Source: Pomphorhynchus laevis (lineage: Eukaryota > Acanthocephala > Palaeacanthocephala > Echinorhynchida > Pomphorhynchidae). From it: a stretch of DNA of 64,000 nt. The DNA lies in assembly GCA_012934845.2 (NCBI GenBank), contig WNNJ02002023.1:22836-86835 (forward strand). Direction: 5' to 3'. Made by a program: the position numbers and the translations under genes. Of the stretch, positions 25,039-36,777 are shown piece by piece. Below the pieces are notes generated by a model. That model did not search any database and was not told the DNA's origin. It worked only from the letters and a program-made list of their open reading frames with translations. Every line of letters starts with the position of its first letter. Within the stretch, counting starts at the first letter, position 1.

Positions 25039-25215
25039 TCTGATTGTGGCACGATATTATCCTCACAGGTATTGATCTTATTTTTGATACAGCAGGACGC
25101 TACTAATCAGTCTGATTAGTAGCGTCCGATTGCTACTAATCAGACTGATTAGTAGCGTCATGCTGTATCAAAAATAAGACCAATACATGTGAGGATAATA
25201 TCGTGCCACAATCAG
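25039..25215. repeat. Nested palindrome of about 177 bp
   Basis: The two halves are near-perfect reverse complements with almost no spacer (centre near 25,128). Each half contains its own short palindrome GCTACTAATCAGNCTGATTAGTAGC, so the single strand could fold as one long hairpin or two side-by-side ones. It may be a very short foldback or MITE-type element. No coding. Confidence 0.85.
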
Positions 25216-25734
25216 AAAATTTTCACCTCACAGATGCAATCAAGTACAATCAAAACAGTTATGTTGAATCACGAGTTTAATTATTATTTTTGATATGATT
25301 TTTTCAAAATAAAATTATAAAATATCGATTCCAGCAAATAAGGCAATGATTAGCCCATTTGCAGGAAATCTTCAATAATTTAAGATGTTCCTACAATATT
25401 TCTTACCATCTGAACGAAAAGCTCACAGGAAGGCTGAAGCAGTTCGAGCAAGAGAAAATAAAATTTCACTATTTTATGATTTAAAACTTTGCTATATGAT
25501 GTATAACGCTTAGGAGAGAGTTAGTCGCAATGGTTCTCAGCACATTACTCGCTTCAGGCCTTGCGCATCCGAAAGTAGAAAAAACTACTAAACTGAATAA
25601 TGCTTGTTAAATTATTGATATCCTTTCACTGTACTTTGAAACTTTACCTTTTTTATTATTTAATAAAGTTATTATATTAAAGTTATTATTATTAAAGTTA
25701 TTTAATATAGTTATTATATAACTTTACCTATTAT

Positions 25735-25900
25735 TATTTTTTTATCGGGTGCCCCTACGTCTTTCGACAACGCGATCTTGTGGCTTTGGCGTGCGCTTAC
25801 AGAGAAGTCAATAGAGAGTGCATGCTCGAGGTTTGAACCTTGAGCATGAAGTTGCATATTTTTCCAATGCACACGCCTCTACCATTCGGCCACACGTCGA
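25735..25900 (-). mobile_element. tRNA-derived SINE
   Basis: On the minus strand the head has an RNA polymerase III A box (TGGCCGAATGGTAGAGGC, near 25,893-25,876) and a B box (GGTTCAAACCTCG, near 25,840-25,828) at normal tRNA spacing. A body of about 80 bp follows, ending ACGTAGGGGCACCCGATAA and an AT-rich tail. The last 45 bp of the body recur at 55,471-55,515. The LINE reading frame on the plus strand begins inside this SINE, so its first 30 or so codons are SINE antisense. Confidence 0.75.
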
Positions 25901-25904
25901 AGGT

Positions 25905-28445
25905 CTTAAAAATCTCCTCCATTATGGCATATCTGATTACTTCGAATCTTACGACTCTATTGTATTGTTAGAAACGTTTTACACCACCCATTTATCTCTG
26001 AACGGTTTTTTCACATTTGACATACCCGCTACTTTTGCGAATCGTGGCCGTCCTTCTGGCGGAATCTTACTGGCCATAAATTCCACATTTGCAAACTGGA
26101 CATATCAAACTTCAGTAAACTCACTCATCGTTCACACTCCCAAGCTTTCCATCGTCGTATGCTATTTTAGCCCATCGTTTTCAGCTTCCAACATTATCGA
26201 TGAACTATCTCAACTCATCAATACATGCTCTATAACCTCACAATTAATAATAGCCAGTGACTTCAACGCCATATACGCTTCTCCACCATCTAAAAAACTA
26301 AAACAACTGATCAAATACTTTGATATTGTTAACTTGGTTATATCCACTCCCTGCGAAGGTTGGTTATATGAAGCTTTCAATGGCAGAAGCTGCATTGAAT
26401 TCATTTTCTCTAATACCACATTTCGCCAAATACATTTAGACCTCACTTCCGAATGGTCCCTACTTCGCAAACATAAGCCTGTTTCCTGCATGTTTCACAC
26501 ACACTTAATTCCAGTTCAGCCTAAGCCGAACCTATCTCGCTTCAGTTGACTTATTAAGCCTTCTTTAATAAACCACTATGATATCAAGTACGCTATAACT
26601 ATCAGTTTCTCTGGTGACTTGGAAAATAGTTACACCATCATTTGCAATACACTGCTAGCTGCTTGTACTATACGATCTAACTTTCCACCCTCTTTCATAT
26701 TTCACTGTAAGCCCACGCAGATCAAGGCTTTTCAAACGGCACTAATCGCTATGTCTAAGGATCCAGAGTACACAAAATCCAAAAGAAGTGAATTCTGTCA
26801 ACTACGTCGCCAATATTGCAAGATGAATACCAATTACCGCAATGCTCGTCTTCGTCTAGAATCAATTCCATTCTTTTCGGCAAACCAATTCCTTCATCCT
26901 GGAGGCGAGGATTCATCAAATTACTTTATAAAGGAAAAGGTGATCCCTCCTCCGCCGACTCTTATCGTGGCATCACCCTTCTCAACCATGCATACAAAAT
27001 TTTCACACACATCCTCACAAATCGATTAAGGTCATTGCGCTAATCCTTACTTCCACCAGAGCAATTTGGCTTTCGTCGCGGCTGCTCTACCATCGACGCT
27101 ATCAAGGTGGTTCGCCATTAGGTAAAATCATGCTTTGCTCGAAAATCTGATATTTACGCCATATTCATAGACTTAATGAAAGCTTTCGACTCTATTAACC
27201 GTGAACTTCTGCTGAATAAACTCGCTGCTCAAGCCAACGTCTATGGCCGCTTCCTTCATATTCTCTGCTCAATTTTACGTCCGAGCACACGCTGCGTCTT
27301 CGATGACCTTCAATACTCCGAGCCTTTAATCGCAAACGCGGAGTCATTCAAGGTGACTCATTGAGCCCACTGTTATTCTCCTTCTTTTTAGCGGATATAC
27401 CTTCATGTCTTCGTGTAAACTTCATAGATATCATATCAGTTCTCTATGCTGATGATCTTGTCATCATATCTCGTGATCTCATGGAATCGCAGCTTTTTCT
27501 CAACGCATTAGATGCATTATGTAGAATAAATCAATGAGAGGTGAATATTGAGAAATCGAAAATTATAAAATTCCGTAAGGGAGGCCAAATTCATCCGTCA
27601 GACAAGCTATTACTTAATAATCACCCTCTAGAATTCTGTAAGAACTACACCTACTTAGGTATTTTGCTTTCATCCAGATGGTCGTTCCAACTTCATCTTG
27701 ACCACAAAGCATCTAAAGTAGCAATTGCAACATCTCATGCTTCCAACATTGGTTCACTCTCATTCGAAGGTGCTATTCGGTACTTCCGTATCATGCTTCT
27801 TCCTATAATTCAATATGGATTACCTGCATTCTGGGAAGATTTGTCTCCGTATAACTTCGCCCAAATCGACAGGTGCCAATGGAGATTTGTTAAACGCGTT
27901 ATAGGTGTCTCTCCTAAATCTTCTACCGATGTAGCAGCGATTTCAAAGCTCCAACCTTGTTCTGTGTTTCATTGTAATGGGGTCCATCTTCCTAGAACAG
28001 CTGAATTCTGCCATCATTTCGAAAAACTTGAAGCAAAATTATCTTTGCTTGACCCAGAAATATACCGGACCCCTGCATTCATTCAAATCAATTGGCGAAA
28101 TCCACGAACGCAAAAACGCCATCTTACTTGGAGAGTTTCTCTTCATGAGTACCATGATAAATTTTGCTCCATTCGTATCCCCCTTCCTTTACCGCACATC
28201 AACATGCATCTGTATGTATTGCCTCCAATCATGTAATTCTTTGCTTCACGTGTTTGACTGCCCCCATCTTTCAAAGATGAGCTTGACGAAGATTGACAAA
28301 CTACAGAGTCGGTAGCCATCGCGAAGACATTTTGTACTTTTCATTGTTTTAATGTATATTCGTTGTTTTTATTTATTTCAGCCCAATGTCGAGAGACTAA
28401 GAGGCCAATAATTCATCTCTACATTATTATTATTATTTTTTCTTT
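25905..28445 (+). mobile_element. LINE with AP endonuclease and reverse transcriptase
   Basis: An APE-type endonuclease domain (about 25,905-26,500) carries GRPSGGILLAI, LIIASDFNA, SYEAFNGRS-like YEAFNGRSCIEFIFSN and LRKHKPVSC. The reverse transcriptase follows from about 26,850: LLYKGKGDPSSADSYRGITL, then PEQFGFRRGC, motif A IFIDLMKAFDSINRE, motif B VIQGDSLSPLLF, motif C SVLYADDLVII. The C-terminal region ends with a CxxC...H...C cluster (CMYCLQ, LLHVFDC). The ORF is broken by several frameshifts and stops (for example near 26,547, 27,042, 27,120, 27,362 and 27,536). The 3' end is a short ATT repeat. The start of the element is missing or was cut by the SINE. Confidence 0.85.
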
Positions 28446-28450
28446 TTTGA

Positions 28451-28700
28451 AACAATATAAATTATTCAAAAATAAGACAGCTTAAAGGTTACCCTCTAAT
28501 GGGTCCAAAGTGGCAATTCAAATTCTGATTTTTTAGTTCAAAAGGGAGTTGATCGTACAAATCGACTTAGAGTGGTGCGTCCTTATCGTGAATTAGAGTT
28601 CCTGGTTCTTGATACCTGTTTCGCATAGCCATCGATGTGGATTTTATAATAAGGAGTGAAATCCTGGCATTAATAATCCTCTACATTATTATTATATAAA
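28451..28700 (+). mobile_element. Second LINE- or SINE-like 3' end
   Basis: A non-coding stretch that ends AATAATCCTCTACATTATTATTATA, closely like the end of the preceding LINE (TTCATCTCTACATTATTATTA). It looks like a separate 3' end of a related element, inserted next to the first. Only the tail similarity supports this. Confidence 0.35.
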
Positions 28701-28959
28701 AATAATAATATTTTTTATATCAACATCGATATATTTTTTATATCAACATCCCTTCGCTAGGATGTTGATAAAGTGTGTTTTGTAATGATAATTTGTAACC
28801 GTGAAGAAATCATAAACAGTATGTATATTTGAAATGGGTTGAATTCCCGCTGAATGTTATGTTTTGTAATAAATATTGTCGGGTAAAAATTTTTTTATGA
28901 AACATATTTTTTATATAAAACATATAACTAATAATTCTGGATCTATTGCCACAGATAAT

Positions 28960-29640
28960 CGGGCAACGTAATTTACACTCGAAATGGAATATAATTGTCC
29001 AGCTCCCAATTAAACTAGGGGGCTTGGAATAAATAAATCTTGCTCAAATACGTCACAAGAATACATATTTTCATTACGAATGTGTGAACGAGCTCGATTG
29101 CTCACAATGGAAAATTAGTCAATCCAAAATTGTCCTGCAAATGAAGGAAGAAAAACAATTGCAATACAAAGAAATGCAAACGCAGATATTTGACGAACTA
29201 ACAAGAATAGAAAAGGAGAATATAAAGCATATAACTAATAATTCTGGAATCTCGTTATGGCTCAGCACTTTTCCTGATACACAAACTGGACGATACTTAT
29301 CGAAGCAACAATTTCAAGACGCGATATCAGCAAGATATGGATGGGAACCACTAAACACCCCATCTAAATGTATTTGTGGACAAACTTCAACATTGCACAC
29401 GCACTATCATGTCAAGTTGGTGGAATACCTTTCACACGACATAACACAATAAGAGACAAGATCGCGTTAGCACTTCGTGATGTGTGTGCCAATGTTGTTA
29501 TTGAGCCGTCACTCCTACCAGTTCCAGATTTAATGCTATTTGATAATATCAGTACAACCACAGAGTTGTACTGTGGTTGTACTACCACAGTACAACCACA
29601 GAGTTGGTGTGGTTGTCCCACGCCAACATGCGGTTAAATA
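28960..29640 (+). mobile_element. LINE fragment with CCHC-type finger and nuclease-like C-terminus
   Basis: Two overlapping frames encode the end of a reverse transcriptase protein: PIKLGGLE, then WLSTFPDTQTGRYLSKQQF, RYGWEPLNTPSKCICGQ, HALSCQVGGIPFTRHNTIRD and VIEPSLLPV. The C-x-C...H-x3-C followed by RHN is the finger that precedes the C-terminal endonuclease in restriction-like-endonuclease LINEs; that class is the best guess. The same family is seen nearly complete at 56.1-59.0 kb on the other strand. It is 5'-truncated and has a frameshift near 29,400, and it ends in a repeated TACAACCACAG block near 29,550-29,610. Confidence 0.65.
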
Positions 29641-30089
29641 CAATACACCCTATCATGAATGCATCACTTACCTTAGAAGCAACATCTCATTCATCCTCGT
29701 TAAATGTTTATCGCTATAGATTCGACGAGCATCCATAAGAAACCTCAACCATCAAGCGAATCCACTCAATGATTCACCAAACCTACATTAATCACAATGT
29801 TTTGAAATAACAATTCGGTTAAGGCCTATTTGAAGGAACATACACATTTGTAAAATTTATTCTAAAAAATAAAATTTTATTTGAAAAAAATGTTTAAAAT
29901 AAACATTTTATTTGTAAAAAAATTTTTAATTAATAATATTATTATATAAACACAAAAAAATTACTATGCAGTCCAACGTCGAATTGGTTGCCCTCGTGTG
30001 GAACGATCACCCCGAATGCAGGCAGAAGTTATCTTAAAACAACGAGAGCATTCGTTCAATTTTTATTAATAGTAATAATTTATTTAACG
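29641..30089. other. Intervening stretch between LINE fragments
   Basis: Mixed AT-rich sequence between two retroelement ends. A short GC-richer part at 29,975-30,050 may be another 3' end but has no recognisable coding. Confidence 0.4.
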
Positions 30090-32250
30090 TGGCAAATGCG
30101 TGCCAAATGCACGCTTACATGACCACTAACAAAAAAGAACAGCACAAGTCACAGATTAGATATTCAATTGTTGAAATGGAAATGGATTTGGCGTTTGAAG
30201 CACGGCATTGATGTTGATTGGTGGATAAGAATGGGCAGATGATTCCACGAGAGAGGAGCAGCCATAAAGAAGGAGCGGAAGCCAAAAGAGGTTGATTAGT
30301 TTGGAACATGTAAAATAAGGGAATTACGGGAACGCAGAGCACAGTACACAGTACGAGAATTGTCGATAAAAGGAAGGTTGAGAAATGAAGGGGTATGAGA
30401 AGTTATAAGGCGAAAAGCAATGATAAGAAGACGAATTTGAACACGACTATAAATGGTAGGTTAATCAAGAGAAACAATATGGTGGGATGTATGATCAAAA
30501 CGACGAAGACGGATGAGAACTCAGACGGCAGCGTTGATGATGCATTGTAAAGGAAGAAGAGTGGATTTAGGTGAGTTGGAAAATAGACTAAGACAATAAT
30601 CGAGTCTAGAAAAAAGGAGAGAAGATATGAGAGTCATACAAGAAGGTAAATCAATCAATCTACGAATTTGACGGAGATTGCGGAGTATCAAGGTAAATGA
30701 ACGTACTTTATCTCTAATGAAATGTTTAAGTGATAGTCGGTTGTCGAAATGAAAGCCTAGGAAAACGAGATTTTTAACGATAGGAAGAATTGTAGAATTT
30801 AATGATACGGAGGGAGGTTCTAAGTCGAAGCGTCGAGAAAGGATCCACATAATTTTTGATTTATCACGATTCAGAGAAAGACGAAGGGAATAAAGATGAT
30901 TGAAAATTGAGACAAGACAGCTGGAAACAGAAACATTAAGATCATGAATACGATAAGCAGGTGCGTGAACATAGATGAGAATGTCATCAGCATATTGCAT
31001 AACATGGAAGTTAAATGTATGAGAAATCGAAGACAAGTCACCGAGAAGAAGAGAGAAAAGCATAGGGCCTAATACGGAGCCTTGTGGAACACCGGTCGGG
31101 ATGGATGAAGGATGGGAGAGAGAATAGTTAGAATATACGCGAAATGTACGGTTTGATAGATATGAAGAAAATCATGATACAATGGGTAAAGAAAAGTCAT
31201 AATCACGACGAAGGCGATGGAGAAGAATCGAGTGATCGACGATGCCAAAAGCAGACGATAGATCAAGAGAAACTATGACACTACATAATTTATGATTGTG
31301 CGATATGAGTAAGTCATTATAAACTTTAAGACATGCAATTTCAGTAGAGTGATTAGAGCGAAAAGCGGCTTGGAAGGGAGGAAATAAGTTAGTGGAAAAG
31401 AGATATGTATTAACTTGCTTAAGAACGAGACGCTCAAGGAGTTTAGAGAGGGTTGGGAGAAGTGAAATAGGACGGTACGAAGATGGTAGTAAGGTGTCGG
31501 GAGATTGTTTTTTGATGAGAGGACGAACAGTGGCGCATTTCCAGATGGAAGGAAATGTACGACCACGGATGAACGAGTTGAACAATGTGGTTAGGAAGTG
31601 TGAGATAGATGAGCAGATATTTTTAAGCAAGTGAGTGGGAATTGGGTCAGAGGGAGGGGTTTTATTAGGTAATGACAGCAGAACCGAAGAAACTTGATCA
31701 GATGAAACGTGAAGAAGGTGGAATAGCTCTGGAAGGGAATTATTTAAAGAGAAGCGAGGGTACAAGGGGGATATGGGTAGTAGGGAAAGTAAACTAGATA
31801 GCTTAGTTTGTAGATAATAAGAAAATTCATCAGGATTTATATTACAAGGAGTAGATGATCTGAAAGAATTGAGTTTAAGATTTTCCAATGAGATTTAGAG
31901 TTGGAAGATGACTCGAGTTGATTTCGCCAAAAGATAGTACGTTTAGTAGTATAAGAATAAGATGTGAATAGCGTAGAGAAAAGTAGGAATCACGGAGATT
32001 TGGAGTGAGTTAGTTGGGAGAACGTTTAAGAAAGCGATTATACACAACGAACAGAGTGACGGAGTCGATGCTTAGAAATACTACAGTCAGAATCGTAACA
32101 GGGAGCATGGCGCAAGCGCTGAGAACGTCGGAGTTGACTAGGCAGAAGGTTATTGATGATATGCATAAGTTCAGAATCAAAAACACCACATGACCCACCT
32201 TTCATTGCAAACCACCTGCCTACAACTTTCATTGCACATCAACAAATTGT
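30090..32250 (-). mobile_element. L2/CR1-type LINE, reverse transcriptase region
   Basis: Minus-strand LINE whose core is typical of the CR1/L2 group: PSDPIPTHLLKNICSSISHF, SIWKCATVRPLIKK, SSYRPISLLPTLSKLLERLV, PFQAAFRSNHSTEIACLKV, motif A VSLDLSSAFGIVDHSILLHR, motif B GVPQGSVLGPMLFSL, motif C MQYADDILIYV, then LGFHFDNRLSLKHF. The C-terminal part ends near 30,110 (FFMAAPLSWNHLP). The endonuclease is absent, so the copy is 5'-truncated near 32,250. Frameshifts lie near 31,170 and 31,065, and stops near 30,520 and 31,890. It meets the next LINE head to head. Confidence 0.85.
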
Positions 32251-32259
32251 ATCCTCGAC

Positions 32260-34138
32260 ATTTTACTGCTTCACTCGAGGTGGTTGTTAAAACCCATCTG
32301 CACAGAGCAGTCGCGCCAGCGATTGTTCACCTCTCATGACCTAATTCGTTGGAGAATCGAGGAAGATTTGTTGCTTCGAAAGAGGTTTTAATTTGATCCG
32401 ATCAGTGACCTTCTTTCAAGCGGCTGTCCAACTCTTTCCCAGAATTAGTAATGAGAGTCTAACCGAATTTAATACCTACCTCTTTTCGCAAGCTTCCGGG
32501 ATTCTATCGACTACCTATAAAGGTCGGATATACAATTCCACTCTGACGAAACTCGAGGTCCTAGCGAAATTGCTAAGCCTCCCTAATCTCTCTGTTTCCG
32601 CTAGACAAGCCCTCTCGAATGGATACTGGAGCACTAGATACAGGTTCCAGCTGAATAGGGATAGGACGAGTATTGCTCGTCTTAATCCTTCTCAGTCTTC
32701 ATTTTGGAAGATTTTCAAAAAAAAGTTTGTTTGTTGAAAGGATAGAGCATTGGGTTGGGTAGGGAATGCAGACCTTGACAAAGTTTTGTAGGAGTCACTA
32801 GCCTTACACAACTAGTGAGTCACTCAATTACCTCAATCAATCCGCCTTGGTGTAACTTCAGGAGTAAGGATCTATCTGTTACGGATATCCTTAACTCCTG
32901 GGGTCTACTCCCGGGCACCTCCAAATTCGTCGCTCCACTTTCTTCTCGTGTCTGTCAGCTTTTGACAGCCGATCAGAGAAGAGAGGTGACCGTCACAATG
33001 CTTTTGGCCTCCCCATCCGATGTAGCAGGCATCAATGTTAGTAAGCGTGTTTTTATTCCTAAGAAAAATCATGTTCTAAGCCCTAAAGATCTCCGGCCCA
33101 TTTCGATTCAAAATGCCCGCGTGTCGATTTACGAAAAAGCGCTTTCGCGTAAAATCCGCGACCATCTGAGTAGGCGTAATTTGATCCCTCCAGGTTTTCA
33201 TGGGTTCGTTAAAGGTCTCTCGGTCCATTCTGCAGTTGGTGAGGTGAAGCAGTTTTGCCGGGTGAATAGCCATCGTCTAGTTGTGGCTGTTTTCCTTGAC
33301 TTTTCTGTTGCATTTGACCGCATCTCCATTCCCTTTGTGATCTCTTCTCTCAGGTCCCTCGGGTTGCCTGCGAGAATTGTGAACTGGGTGGAGATCTTGC
33401 TAAACACCAAGCGTTTTTACTATGAAGAGGACCCTGATGCGCGTTAGTTCTACCCTATTACGGGTGTGCCCCAATGATACCCTCTCTCATATCTTATAAC
33501 TTGCTGCCTCCATTAACCTCTTCAATATATTAAAACGCGAACAACGTCTAGTGGTGTACGCTGATGACACCACAGCCCTGTTCACTGGACCCAGGTGTAA
33601 AGACGTAGTCTCTGACATCAGCCGTTTCTTTTCAAGATAAAAAACCAGCTTCCACAATCCAATTTTATTTTAAATTCTGCAAAATAGCAGGTGGTAGTCT
33701 TTCATGGCTCCCCTGCTACTAAGCAAAAACTTTAGAGATTAGCACTCTCTGCGCTCTCCTCCATATTTGCCTCTGAACCCATCCCCACCTTCACAAACAG
33801 AGTAAAATATCCGGGGTTCACCGTTACGGTGAACTGCTCGGTGAAAGCCTACCTGGATAGACTCATAGTATCCTGAAGAAAACTAGGTGGGCCCTGAAAC
33901 GGGCTCAACATATGTCATTGAAAGGGAAAACCCAAGTGCTCCTTTGGAGCACTTGGTCTATCGCGGGATTAGTCTTCTTTTCGAGAGGACGTCCCTCAGA
34001 GCAAAGGCTAAGGTTTCTTAAGCTCTTCGTCTCTCGTTTACCCAGCATAGTCCGCGCCGAGTAGACTTTTCGGCGGGGGGTGTTGAAAGACCCCGGGTGG
34101 TACAGTCGGAGGGCGGCGTTTTGAATCGGTTGCGGGGC
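32260..34138 (+). mobile_element. LINE, second type, reverse transcriptase region
   Basis: Plus-strand LINE of a different lineage from its neighbours. Upstream frame 32,393-32,737 covers the region before the reverse transcriptase; 32,815-33,447 covers RVFIPKKNHVLSPKDLRPIS, PPGFHGFVKGLSVHSAVGEV and motif A VVAVFLDFSVAFDRISIPF. Motif B (GVPQ, near 33,460) and motif C (RLVVYADDTTALFTG, near 33,550) follow in shifted frames. The 3' end, about 34,060-34,135, is G-rich. Stops or frame changes are visible near 32,737, 33,447, 33,475 and 33,640. The base composition is far richer in GC than the host DNA. The clade was not assigned. Confidence 0.8.
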
Positions 34139-35400
34139 TCAAATCCCCCTGGATCTGAGGCCGTGATGGAAAAAGAAATAATATGATGATTGACAATTTA
34201 ATAACGACTGCGACTTATTGGTTTTAATTATATCCGTTTGAACTCGTTTATCTAATGAAGACTGCCATGAGTTGGAAGAAATCAAAAGGTTACTTGTCGT
34301 TGATCTATTTTGTCTGAAACCGTGTTGTGAGTCTGAGTTTATTTTTGCTTTCCAAATCAAAAGATATGTTTTTGACTATTAGCTTTTCAAGCAACTTACA
34401 AATAATACATGCCAAGGCAACTGTGCGATAGTTTTTACACACTTGTCGATCTCCCTTTTTATACACCGGAACTACAATGGACTCCTTCTAACGTGAAGGA
34501 ATTCGAAATTGGAGAATAGAAAACTGAAACACGGAAAATATATGAATATAGTTGAGAAACAGATTTTTCAAAAAAATTGTGGAAAGTCCGTCCGGACCTG
34601 CAGCGATGTTCGGTTTTAGTTTACATAGAAGCTTCAAAACATCGTCAGCACAAAACGACAGATTAAATCAATCGAATGCTTCTAAACCCTTTTCTGATTC
34701 AGAGCTACACGATATCGGTGAAGAGCAAAACATCGATGAGAACTCATGGGCAAATAAGTTTGCCATGACACTATTATACGTGACCTCGCTTTGAGAATCA
34801 TCCTTCAACGATATTAGTAGAATATTCGAGTCCATGATTTTGCGAATGTAATAGAATTAAACCTTACCATCCATAAAACTCAACTTCTCCTTAAACTGAC
34901 GACGCTTCTTCCTCTTGAGAGTGATAAATCTATTGCTTATTTGTTTGAAAGACTCATAAGATAATTGCCCACAATTAAATGAAATCCACGCATGTTCATG
35001 TGCGCGTGAATGATATCGGAAAAGTCCATCGAAGCAAGGACAAACTTTTCTATGTGCTTTTAACTTGGGATAATGCGATTCAGTAAGTTATAGAGTGTGC
35101 TTTAAAAAACATTCCAAGCCTTGTCAATTTTGGATATACACGGATCTAGCAATAGAATCAGATTCAATCTGTAGATAGATGCGTCGATTGTGGGCGCATT
35201 TAAATGAAAAAGACATTACGCAATAATCGCTCATACCCAGTCCTATAAGATAATCTATGTGAGTAATATCAGAATAGCCGAAGACAGAAGCACGTCTAGC
35301 TGGGAAGACGATCATCACTAATCGTCTGCAAACACACTACATCAATATCTAAACTACAATATAGCACAACACCCCTTACCTTCGACCAGATCGATTACAA
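34139..35400 (-). mobile_element. LINE, third type, endonuclease end and reverse transcriptase start
   Basis: In minus-strand order: the end of an AP endonuclease domain (35,318-35,190; GYSDITHIDYLIGLGMSDYC), a linker, then the start of a reverse transcriptase (LKPNIAAGPDGLSTIFLKN near 34,650; ESIVVPVYKKGDRQVCKNYR near 34,450; SQHGFRQNRSTTSNLLI near 34,320). The element stops before motif A near 34,139, exactly where the plus-strand LINE ends. It has several frameshifts. The motif pattern resembles Jockey/CR1-type LINEs. Confidence 0.7.
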
Positions 35401-35899
35401 TGAAACAGGTTATATCTATCTATGAATAATAAGCTATAATGAACAAGGTCAGAGAGTCAAGATTCACTAAGGGAAGTGATATTTGGATGATGAGATGTAG
35501 CTATGACCTTCAATTTATCCATCTTATTGAGAATGCTTTGAACGTTCGAATATATATAACTTTGAGCAATTTGTGGTTTTTACGATAAGACTCATTGGGT
35601 CTTATTATCCTACAACTCTCAGAAATATGTTTTTATAGCGGGGGTCATCTCAATCATGGACGACGCCGAACTACCCGAAAATTTACAATATGCAGATTAG
35701 TTTCTTCAGATTATGTACGAGCATTAAGCCCAGTCTGAGCAACACGCCAGAGACAATAATCATCGAAATACATATCTGTCAACAACCGAAATGGAGACTG
35801 CATCAGTTTAGATCTGCGCTTTAACAACTCACGAACTACTGAGGACGTCCGAAAGACAACTTTCATCAAACGAGAACGTCCTTCAAAATGGTTGCGACG
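35401..35899. other. Unassigned stretch in the retroelement cluster
   Basis: No recognisable domain; composition is like the flanking retroelements, so it probably belongs to one of them. Confidence 0.35.
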
Positions 35900-36430
35900 G
35901 CCTATCCGAAATATCGCAATCGGGCGAACTTCTGAAATATAGGGATCTTCCTTCTGAAATATATAGATATTCTGAAATATATAGATCTTCTAATATAGAA
36001 TTAACATCTCGCCAGTCCCGTTTGTGTGCAAATGTTTCGACTGAAAGTTTGCAATATTAAACCATCCTAACATCATCGACAGTTTTTTACCAGCAAGTTC
36101 TGCAGTTTCCATTTTAATTTCAAATTTATTCCCTTCGCTACAGCCTCTAGTTCGAAAACATTAATATGCAGATGATCCAATTTTTCCTAAACCAAGCTGC
36201 ATCATCAATCACAAATTAATTAATCTCCAGACAAAGCCCATTTCTAAATCATTTGCATCTCACCAAACTACTCCTGCATTCGTCTTATTTACCGTCCATA
36301 TTCCTTTTATGGAATCTTCAAGAGTAACTATTTTAACTATTCTATTTTAAGTTTTCTTGAGCAAGGTTACCAATATAGTCATTCCACGCACTTGTCATCG
36401 CCATCCGTTTAGTATAGCTACAAACGAATC
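35900..36430 (-). mobile_element. LTR-retrotransposon fossil (RNase H region of pol)
   Basis: On the minus strand, scattered segments resemble the RNase H part of LTR-retrotransposon pol, including HINVFELEAVAKGINLKLKW and an aspartate-alanine-tryptophan block just before it. It is an old, much-broken piece with no visible terminal repeats. The family (Gypsy or BEL type) was not settled, and the borders are approximate. Confidence 0.45.
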
Positions 36431-36777
36431 AGCTATTCAATAATAGGATGGTGACCAATTAGTCTTCCACACACCGAGGACAGTTGGCGTCTAGTCATAG
36501 ATATATTTCGATCAATTTCTACACTAATAGGCGATCATCTTCTAAATTTGAGTTGATTGTTGTCGTTTTTGATTATGGACATACCTGAGATCAATAATTA
36601 AAACATAAAATTAAACAATCAATTTATAACATAAAATTTAATATAAAGTCGAATTAAAAATTTTATACTGTCTAATGGCAACTAGTTTTTTAAAAGAATA
36701 TATAATACGTTGTTCTACTGGAACAATATTTCTGTGTTTTTGAAACACACAGCAAAAATTATTTTCTTGCAGTGAAA
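36431..36777. other. AT-rich spacer, nothing recognised
   Basis: No coding or repeat was identified between the LTR fossil and the next PLE. Confidence 0.4.
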
